The translations under genes and the position numbers were made by a program. The notes below the pieces were generated by a model. The model was not told the origin of the DNA. It ran no database searches and saw only the letters and a program-made list of their open reading frames with translations. Shown piece by piece: positions 58,826 through 64,000 of a stretch of 64,000 nucleotides of DNA. How positions within the stretch are numbered: the stretch's first letter is position 1; each line of letters opens with the position of its first letter. The DNA comes from MGIIb-O2 sp002494975 (GTDB lineage: Archaea > Thermoplasmatota > Poseidoniia > Poseidoniales > Thalassarchaeaceae), in the NCBI GenBank assembly GCA_028355015.1, contig JAOMRN010000005.1, positions 20,906-84,905 of the forward strand, read 5' to 3'.

Positions 58826-59158
58826 ATGCAACCAGTAACTGAAGTGAAGCCAATATGCCTTCAATCCGCAGTAAAAAACACCATTGAAATGCTTGGGAAA
58901 TCTCACGTGTTAGAGATTCTCTATTTTCTGTCCAGGAGAGAAGGCCCAGTAAGATTCAATGAACTCAAGCGTGAGTTGTCGATTACTGCAACGACCCTGA
59001 GTCGAAGGTTGGACGAGTTTATTGAATTCGAACTTGTCACAAGAGAAGTTTTTGCTGAAGTTCCAGCACGTGTCGAGTATACATGTTCTATGAAAGGGAA
59101 AACACTTCGACCCGTTCTTCGGGATCTGTTTGAATGGGCTGAAAGTAATAATTCCTAG
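58826..59158 (+). CDS. HxlR family transcriptional regulator
   Basis: 110 aa from ATG 58826 (MQPVTEVKPICLQSAV); the TTG at 58790 overlaps the operator dyad and is rejected. A Cys at residue 11 sits where redox-sensing HxlR proteins (for example YodB, HypR) keep theirs. Winged helix: RREGPVRFNELKRELSITAT, TLSRRLDEFIEFELVTRE, VEYTCSMKGKTLRPVLRDLF. It resembles the HxlR at 52245, suggesting duplication or repeated acquisition. Electrophile or oxidant sensing is inference from the Cys. Confidence 0.87.
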   Translation: MQPVTEVKPICLQSAVKNTIEMLGKSHVLEILYFLSRREGPVRFNELKRELSITATTLSRRLDEFIEFELVTREVFAEVPARVEYTCSMKGKTLRPVLRDLFEWAESNNS

Positions 59159-59170
59159 GGTGATTCAGAA

Positions 59171-59428
59171 TTGAAAGTAATATCAAAATTCAAAGTGACC
59201 AAAGGTTACGGAGTATGGAAAAAAGAATTCGAGTCAAACGAGGCCATGAGGCTAAAAGATAACGTTAGAGTCTTAGCTTATGGTCATGACAACGAAAGTA
59301 ACGTATACACGGTTGTCGAAATGAATTCAATTGAGGATAAGCGATTAAATGACCCCAGTATGATTAAATTTAGAGAAAAGGCGGGGGTTGATCACGCCTC
59401 GTTGGAAATCATAGCATTGATTGAATAA
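59171..59428 (+). CDS. Small cytoplasmic protein, possibly dimeric alpha-beta barrel
   Basis: 85 aa from TTG 59171, 12 nt after the HxlR stop. FKVTKGYGVWKKEFESNEAM, VRVLAYGHDNESNVYTVVEM and KFREKAGVDHASLEI have the alternating strand-helix pattern of ABM/DUF3764-like small barrels. Probably controlled by HxlR; quinone or flavin handling is a guess. Its stop overlaps a long frame of the next gene. Confidence 0.6.
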   Translation: MKVISKFKVTKGYGVWKKEFESNEAMRLKDNVRVLAYGHDNESNVYTVVEMNSIEDKRLNDPSMIKFREKAGVDHASLEIIALIE

Positions 59429-59547
59429 TGTTATTGATTAAATCTAAGCAGTCGGTACCCCTTATCACAGAGTTAGATGATAGATTGTCGCATCATTATG
59501 GGCAATGCCGCCCAATCATTTATTTTCACATTGGTAGCACACATCAC

Positions 59548-60441
59548 ATGAGCAATCAACATGTATCAAATACTGGAGTTTCGGTTATTGGATTAGGAGC
59601 CATGGGTTCTGGCATCGCTCGCACCCTCATCGAAGGAGGCTGCACGGTATCCGTCTGGAATCGAAGCCGTGACAAGGTCGATGCCCTGGTCGCGAGGGGA
59701 GCAATCGGCTGCAATGAACCCAGCGATGCACTGAATGCTAATACTCATGTGATTGTGTGTGTGTCTGACTACGCAGTATGGCAGCGCATAATCCAAGAGA
59801 ACGGTCTAGCAAGCCACTTCGAAGATACCTGCATCATTCAGATGACGACGGGTACAATCGATGATGTGCAGACCCATGCCTCACTAATCCATGACAACGG
59901 TGGTCGTCTTATTGAGGGAGCCGTCATGTGCTACCCCCGTAACCTCGGAACGGAAGATGCAGCACTCCTATTGTCCGGTTCACCCGATGTGCTGGACGAG
60001 TGTGCTCCAATCTTGAGTGCTCTGGATGCAAATTGGACTAGTCTGGGAGAAGATATCAACCAGCCCTCGATTCTGAGTCGGTCATTGATGTCAGGGCTCA
60101 CAGGGGCCTTGATGGGTCTGGTCAACGGTGCAGCTATTTGCCGGGCCGGGGGGGTTCCTCTGGACGTATTCATGAAATTCAACGAAGGTACTAATACCAT
60201 CCTTCTCGCTGAGCAGAGGCGCCTTATAGAGGCGATTCGCGATGGATGCACCAAGGAGAACGAGGCCTCAATCAAGGCCTGGCGAGAGGGAAACCAGGCA
60301 CTGAACTCTGTTGCAGCCTCGTTGGGAACTGACCTCACGCTGCAGAATGCAATCCAAGCGGTATTCCATGAAGGGGGGGAAAGAGGGCTCGACGAGCACG
60401 ATCTCTCGGCCTTGGTTGATGTGTTTGATCCCGGCCATTAA
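59548..60441 (+). CDS. NAD(P)-dependent beta-hydroxyacid dehydrogenase / imine reductase-like
   Basis: About 297 aa from ATG 59548 (MSNQHVSNTGVSVIG); the frame reaches ATG 59428, but the added stretch has lower G+C and no family match. Rossmann motif GLGAMGSGIARTLIEGG, NRSRDKVDALVARGA and LIEGAVMCYPRNLGTEDAAL. The long helical C-terminal domain has GALMGLVNGAAICRAGGVPL. The catalytic Lys of 3-hydroxyisobutyrate dehydrogenases is not evident, and the pattern fits imine reductases better. It is clearly G+C-richer than its neighbours, a sign of transfer. A hairpin half copy follows 16 nt after its stop. Confidence 0.8.
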   Translation: MSNQHVSNTGVSVIGLGAMGSGIARTLIEGGCTVSVWNRSRDKVDALVARGAIGCNEPSDALNANTHVIVCVSDYAVWQRIIQENGLASHFEDTCIIQMTTGTIDDVQTHASLIHDNGGRLIEGAVMCYPRNLGTEDAALLLSGSPDVLDECAPILSALDANWTSLGEDINQPSILSRSLMSGLTGALMGLVNGAAICRAGGVPLDVFMKFNEGTNTILLAEQRRLIEAIRDGCTKENEASIKAWREGNQALNSVAASLGTDLTLQNAIQAVFHEGGERGLDEHDLSALVDVFDPGH

Positions 60442-60456
60442 CGGCTTCACAGCGTA

Positions 60457-60490
60457 TATGGGTTAGCAGTCAACCCTTTCAGAGGCTAGT
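60457..60490 (+). repeat. Hairpin element copy 8 (half copy)
   Basis: GGGTT (60460-60464) AGCAGTC AACCC (60472-60476), a perfect 5-bp stem where other copies have GGG-T/G-CCC, then TTTCAGAGGCTAGTC. The first hairpin is missing. It follows the dehydrogenase gene directly, in the same orientation. Confidence 0.8.
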
Positions 60491-60576
60491 CTTTGATATG
60501 GCCCACTGATAACTCATTAATTCAGTTTTGGTACTCTATTATTAATATTGAAATCTTGAAGATTCAGATTAATTAA

Positions 60577-61239
60577 TTACTCATGTCCATATGGAGAATA
60601 CATTCCATTCATTAGTGTCATCAACTTATTGGGTACTGGTGCTAAATATACTCTCCCTGTACCTCGAATTACGTTAACAAAACCTTCTCCACCAGCGATC
60701 TTTGAAAGAGCACTCTTACCCAACATTTGGGTAGTAAATTGTAAAGATGCATCTCTTGCAACAGCGAAACTTCCATCTACAGTAAGAGTATCGTTCTCCA
60801 GATGAATTACCTGTAAAGGACCATGTGAATGTACGACAACATTACCTTTTCCTTTAACTGATGTTTGATAAAATCCTTCCCCCCCTGCAAGCATAGACAT
60901 ACCCTTGTTTCGGAATATACCTACTTCAATATCTATATCTGAACAAATGTAAGCTCCCTGATCGAGAATCATCTCACCTTCAACTTCTAGAATATGATAT
61001 TCACCCAGTGTTGGAGGTCCAAAATATACCTCTCCAATACCTTTGTATGTTGGTCTGAATATATCTTCTCCAGAAACCATAGATTTCAGAAATCCACCAA
61101 CACTTGGCGCTTTAGTTTGCATCTCAATATCTCCTTGCATGTAATGTAATGCTCCTGATTCAGAGCGGATACTGTCTCCACTTAAATTCACTTTAACCAT
61201 CTTCATACCTTCATTATCTACAATCTCAATATCAGCCAT
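60577..61239 (-). CDS. AIM24 family protein
   Basis: 220 aa. Pattern of the AIM24/DUF124 family of trimeric beta-prism proteins: SIRSESGALHYMQGDIEM, GEDIFRPTYKGIGEVYFG, LEVEGEMILDQGAYICS, GFYQTSVKGKGNVVVHSHG, TVDGSFAVARDASLQF and GEGFVNVIRGTGRVYLAP. Function is not known in archaea; bacterial members are often near tellurium or stress genes. The gene stands alone between hairpin copies 8 and 9. Confidence 0.88.
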   Translation of the reverse strand: MADIEIVDNEGMKMVKVNLSGDSIRSESGALHYMQGDIEMQTKAPSVGGFLKSMVSGEDIFRPTYKGIGEVYFGPPTLGEYHILEVEGEMILDQGAYICSDIDIEVGIFRNKGMSMLAGGEGFYQTSVKGKGNVVVHSHGPLQVIHLENDTLTVDGSFAVARDASLQFTTQMLGKSALSKIAGGEGFVNVIRGTGRVYLAPVPNKLMTLMNGMYSPYGHE

Positions 61240-61303
61240 AATATTCGTTGTCAGCTAGTGTTCATTAAATTTGCCCCTGCATTTTAGACTAAAACACAGC
61301 GAG

Positions 61304-61379
61304 TGGGTTTCTGCTTAGACCCATGAGTTAAAAATTACTGAATTAATGGGTTTGCAGTCCGCCCTTTCATTGGCTAGGC
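61304..61379 (+). repeat. Hairpin element copy 9
   Basis: TGGGTTTCTGCTTAGACCCA (61304-61323), then AATTACTGAATTAATGGG, then TTTGCAGTCCGCCCTTTCAT and GGCTAGGC. Followed by ACTGAAAGCCCTTAG, which is shared with the right end of the GHKL cassette. It lies between divergent genes. Confidence 0.88.
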
Positions 61380-61463
61380 TTTAGTTTGGCTCACTGAAAG
61401 CCCTTAGTTTCGCTGAAATCATCTCTCCGACGGATTTATAATTAATCATACTTTAATCAAATC

Positions 61464-61757
61464 GTGGAAGAGGAAGAAGAAGATTGGGAATGGCTAGAAT
61501 CTTTGGAGTCAGGGATACCATTGATGACATACAAGACAATAACTGCAGATTCCGAAGTAGAGTTGTTGCAACGCGTTGTCACTTATCTACAATCACTAGA
61601 TATTATGAGCAAATCAGAAAAACCTAGAAGTCCACTGATTAATTTTGACTTATCCAATAGTCTTGAATTCAAGGGAATGAAACTAGGTCCAACTAAAAAC
61701 TCCAAATGGAAAGCTCAACTCTTCTTCGACGGTTACATAGATATGAAAAATCGTTGA
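61464..61757 (+). CDS. Hypothetical protein
   Basis: 97 aa from GTG 61464. Acidic start (EEEEEDWEWLESLE), then IPLMTYKTITADSEVELLQR and VVTYLQSLDIMS, and a C-terminal strand region SLEFKGMKLGPTKNSKW. No domain recognised. It lies alone between hairpin copies 9 and 10. Confidence 0.5.
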   Translation: MEEEEEDWEWLESLESGIPLMTYKTITADSEVELLQRVVTYLQSLDIMSKSEKPRSPLINFDLSNSLEFKGMKLGPTKNSKWKAQLFFDGYIDMKNR

Positions 61758-61820
61758 GACCGACGGAGAAAAATGAATGTATTCCCCCCTTCTGATTACT
61801 CCTAATAGCAAGGGTAGCTA

Positions 61821-61856
61821 TAAATTAGATAATCAGAGCATAGTATAATCGATTAA
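61821..61856 (+). repeat. Left 36-bp terminal inverted repeat
   Basis: TAAATTAGATAATCAGAGCA then TAGTATAATCGATTAA. It is an exact reverse complement of 62385-62420. The two bound a 600-bp unit with hairpin copies 10 and 11 and one small membrane-protein gene. Confidence 0.92.
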
Positions 61857-61868
61857 TAGACAAATCAG

Positions 61869-61943
61869 TGGGTTTCTGCTTGGGCCCATGAGTTAGCAAT
61901 TACTGAATTAATGGGTTAGCAGTCCACCCTTTCAGAGGCTACC
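61869..61943 (+). repeat. Hairpin element copy 10
   Basis: TGGGTTTCTGCTTGGGCCCA (61869-61888), AATTACTGAATTAATGGG, TTAGCAGTCCACCCTTTCAG and AGGCTACC. The second stem pairs GGGT/ACCC. Inside the 600-bp inverted-repeat unit. Confidence 0.88.
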
Positions 61944-61961
61944 CAAGATTACATCAATACC

Positions 61962-62204
61962 TCACTTAGCATGATTTCTTTTTTTCCAGACAGAAGTCAA
62001 TGGGACGATTATGAAAAAGAAAACGATTACATTCATAATGAAAGGCCCCAGCATTTTCTCCGAACTAAGATTCGCCCAGTCCCAATACCATACTAAGAAC
62101 AACGACAGTAGTATTACAATGGGGAGGAGGATAACGGACCGCTTCATTGGAGGGGTCGCCTCCACCCATTTCTCTATCCTGGCTTGCATAGACTCCTCGT
62201 CCAT
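61962..62204 (-). CDS. Small hypothetical membrane protein
   Basis: 80 aa from ATG 62204 (MDEESMQARIEKWVEAT); ATG 62213 is also possible. Two spans: SVILLPIVILLSLFLVWYW and GPFIMNVIVFFFIIVPLTS, with a basic C terminus (VWKKRNHAK). It is the only gene inside the 36-bp inverted-repeat unit. It is too short to be a transposase, so the unit would be non-autonomous. Confidence 0.55.
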   Translation of the reverse strand: MDEESMQARIEKWVEATPPMKRSVILLPIVILLSLFLVWYWDWANLSSEKMLGPFIMNVIVFFFIIVPLTSVWKKRNHAK

Positions 62205-62294
62205 GATTTCCACCTCTTGCCTATGCTAATATTAGTTTGGGTAGTCATAGATTTGCCAAATAGTACTCAACATAATCGATTAATTTAGGAATCA

Positions 62295-62370
62295 ATGGGT
62301 TTCTGCTTAGATCCATGAATTAGCAATTGCTGAATTAATGGGTTTGCAGTCCGCCCTTTCATAGGCTACC
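62295..62370 (+). repeat. Hairpin element copy 11
   Basis: ATGGGTTTCTGCTTAGATCC (first stem with one G-T pair), AGCAATTGCTGAATTAATGG, GTTTGCAGTCCGCCCTTTCA and TAGGCTACC. It is followed by GTTAATCGATTATACTATG (62384-62402), as copy 1 is. Confidence 0.88.
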
Positions 62371-62384
62371 CATTAATTAGATAG

Positions 62385-62420
62385 TTAATCGATTATACTA
62401 TGCTCTGATTATCTAATTTA
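62385..62420 (-). repeat. Right 36-bp terminal inverted repeat
   Basis: TTAATCGATTATACTATGCT then CTGATTATCTAATTTA, the exact reverse complement of 61821-61856. The first 18 bp also occur at 36004-36021. Confidence 0.92.
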
Positions 62421-62472
62421 TCTACATCCTATACTTCGGATACATGATAAACGGAGTTAGTAATCGAGATAC

Positions 62473-62739
62473 ATGCAGATAGCTCTTTTAGTCTTCATAC
62501 CTGTGGTCTTAATCTCTTTTGGTATGTCATCATACAACCTCTATCACGGTGGAGTTTTTGTTAAACAAAAAGGCTGGAAAACAAAGGAAGAATGGCCAAT
62601 AACATTCTGGATAAGTGTCTTGCTCCCATATTTATGTGCACTATTTGCGCTGTGGGGGATTGTTGATCCGGATGGATTATGGGATTTTGTTAAGCTCATC
62701 CTAGGGCCATTAGAATCCTTTGGAATTACCACACCTTAA
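62473..62739 (+). CDS. Small hypothetical membrane protein
   Basis: 88 aa from ATG 62473. Spans: IALLVFIPVVLISFGMSSYNL and WPITFWISVLLPYLCALFALW; C-terminal LGPLESFGITTP. The motif FVKQKGWKTKEEWPITFW between spans is basic. Not recognised. It lies just right of the 600-bp inverted-repeat unit. Confidence 0.55.
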   Translation: MQIALLVFIPVVLISFGMSSYNLYHGGVFVKQKGWKTKEEWPITFWISVLLPYLCALFALWGIVDPDGLWDFVKLILGPLESFGITTP

Positions 62740-62870
62740 GCCGCTAATGATGAGCACAAGGGTAGCGAATACGCTGTATTGCAGTACAACGGTTACTATA
62801 CTAAAATCTGAACCATTGGGTTACCATCATACCCCATTAGTTATTTCAAGTAAGCAAAGGGTTATGAGAA

Positions 62871-64000
62871 TTATTCCGTAGGAATAACAGGGACAAATTG
62901 ATAATATAAAGTGAATTCATATTGTGAAGTTGTCCACACAGCATACCAGCTGTATGAATACTGAACAGCTTGATATTGTTGTGGTGAGTCTGAATTATAT
63001 TCTGTACCGTTCCAAAGTGCCCATGCAAGATCAAAATCGATAGTCAAATTGTCCCAACCTCCATAATAATTATCATCACTTGGATGAGGACCTTCACTAT
63101 AGTTAAAATTAATATTGCTGTTTGTTTGCTGATATCCATATTCACCACCATAGTGGTAATTTCTACAGCCTGCTGAGTTTATAATTGGATTATAACATCC
63201 ATAATAATGATGATTAGTGTCTAACTGAATATATTGTATTGCATATCCAATCGGTACATCAATACTGAGGAATGTGTACTCAAAATCATTCTCTCCTAGA
63301 GACAGCGCACCAGATGCAATATATTCTTCATCACAAATACTTCTGATCGAAGAATCTTGCCCGGCTGAAATAAGCAAATCTGCTATTGTATTATTATATT
63401 CATTACTCCAAGCATTAGCATAGTTGCTATTATCATCGAAAAATGAAACTTGACTTCCATTAGCGTTATTATTAGATTGATTTCCATTTGTGTTATTATT
63501 AGATTGATTTCCATTTGTGTTATTATTTGATTGACTTCCAACTAAATAAAATACCTGACAACTGAATGTAAAAGTATCTAATCTATTTGAATTTGTAAGA
63601 TAATCATAGTATTCCCATGTGTAAGTGAATGTATTATCTCTATCCGGCCCAGGCTCACTTTCATAATCTGGGAATATATCATATGCATCAAATTCTAAAT
63701 GTGCTACAAACATCATACTCGCCCCCATTGAGACTGTGCCATTAACGCCGTTTCCGAAATTAGCGCCTCCAAGATTATAACTTGTATTTGACCATTCATT
63801 GAGATTATTATCGTCTCCTTCATTAACTATAGAATCTCCTTCATTGACAGTAGTATTATTGTACTCTACAATATAATCATTAGTCGTTGTATTATTGTAA
63901 TAATGATGATGTATTTCTTGATTAACTGTTATTGTCGTATTATTGATAAAATCTTGAAGATTTGCATCAATTAAATCATTAATTGCGTCTGAATCTATTT
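62871..64000 (-). CDS. Asn-rich surface protein, 5' end cut by window
   Basis: The frame is open from the right edge to a stop at 62871, at least 376 aa; the ATG at 63728 is internal. It is very rich in Asn, Tyr, Ser and Thr, with many N-x-S/T sites such as YNNTTTNDY and NNTTVNEGDS. NEGDSIVNEGDD-type repeats occur near the visible N terminus, and three 9-residue units of type GNQSNNNTN lie in the middle. C-terminal stretches are Tyr/Trp-rich (YQAVQYSYSWYAVW). No anchor is visible at the C terminus. Most likely a secreted or surface-layer-associated glycoprotein; low-complexity composition prevents a family call. Confidence 0.65.
   Translation of the reverse strand, partial: IDSDAINDLIDANLQDFINNTTITVNQEIHHHYYNNTTTNDYIVEYNNTTVNEGDSIVNEGDDNNLNEWSNTSYNLGGANFGNGVNGTVSMGASMMFVAHLEFDAYDIFPDYESEPGPDRDNTFTYTWEYYDYLTNSNRLDTFTFSCQVFYLVGSQSNNNTNGNQSNNNTNGNQSNNNANGSQVSFFDDNSNYANAWSNEYNNTIADLLISAGQDSSIRSICDEEYIASGALSLGENDFEYTFLSIDVPIGYAIQYIQLDTNHHYYGCYNPIINSAGCRNYHYGGEYGYQQTNSNINFNYSEGPHPSDDNYYGGWDNLTIDFDLAWALWNGTEYNSDSPQQYQAVQYSYSWYAVWTTSQYEFTLYYQFVPVIPTE
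63452..63532 (-). repeat. 27-bp tandem repeat, three units
   Basis: Units at 63452-63478, 63479-63505 and 63506-63532, based on GATTTCCATTTGTGTTATTA then TTAGATT. They code for 9-residue Asn-rich units. Copy number could vary between strains. Confidence 0.85.

Noticed and set aside
59428..59547. N-terminal extension of the imine-reductase-like gene
   Set aside because: Composition differs from the rest, there is no family match, and the Rossmann fold fits ATG 59548.
58165..62370. A true integron
   Set aside because: No tyrosine integrase of the IntI type is in the window, canonical GTTRRRY/RYYYAAC ends were not found, and copies and genes occur in both orientations. Only the layout is similar.

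Overview
The window is archaeal chromosomal DNA, most likely from a marine Thermoplasmatota such as a Marine Group II (Poseidoniales) relative. Support comes from an archaeal SRP RNA, a geranylgeranyl-reductase-type flavoprotein for ether lipids, an archaeal-type valyl-tRNA synthetase, an AT-rich composition, and many secreted proteins with archaeal lipobox or PKD architecture. The assignment is inference from gene content; no tree was built. No rRNA, tRNA or CRISPR array was found.

Region 1 (1-16.3 kb) is mostly housekeeping: an M24 peptidase cut by the left edge, futalosine-pathway mqnC, a lipid reductase, type IA topoisomerase, quinone-linked pyrD, a CcmE-like protein, SRP RNA, an EVE-domain protein, a large RND transporter, valS and a phosphoglycerate dehydrogenase-like gene. 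mqnC and class 2 pyrD fit a menaquinone-based membrane chain.

Region 2 (16.4-23.7 kb) is a metal island: Ni superoxide dismutase with its maturation peptidase, a NikR-like regulator divergent from a metal ABC importer (giant His/Asp-rich binding protein, a 33-residue membrane peptide, ATPase, permease), an MntR/DtxR regulator behind a perfect 20-bp palindrome, and a predicted metal exporter. Two candidate operators suggest separate nickel and manganese/iron control.

Region 3 (23.6-35.9 kb) holds lipid, hydrocarbon and surface functions: an OleC-like adenylating enzyme, M14 carboxypeptidase, DUF1295 membrane protein, PKD and ELWRSDGT-repeat surface proteins, an AlkB-type alkane monooxygenase and a secreted subtilase.

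Region 4 (35.9-64 kb) is accessory DNA. It has a complete type I restriction-modification operon, a recombinase relic, a eukaryote-like fascin/SKICH-like membrane protein, a GHKL ATPase fused to a probable PD-(D/E)XK nuclease inside inverted repeats, two HxlR-controlled gene sets, and many small membrane proteins. A previously unnamed (to me) family of about 75-bp hairpin elements occurs at eleven places here and nowhere in the first 35.9 kb. The elements separate one or a few genes at a time, often sit just 3' of a co-oriented gene, and show compensatory base changes. One 600-bp unit carrying two of them is bounded by perfect 36-bp inverted repeats. This is the strongest candidate for an undescribed system in the window. 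The right edge cuts an Asn-rich surface protein.
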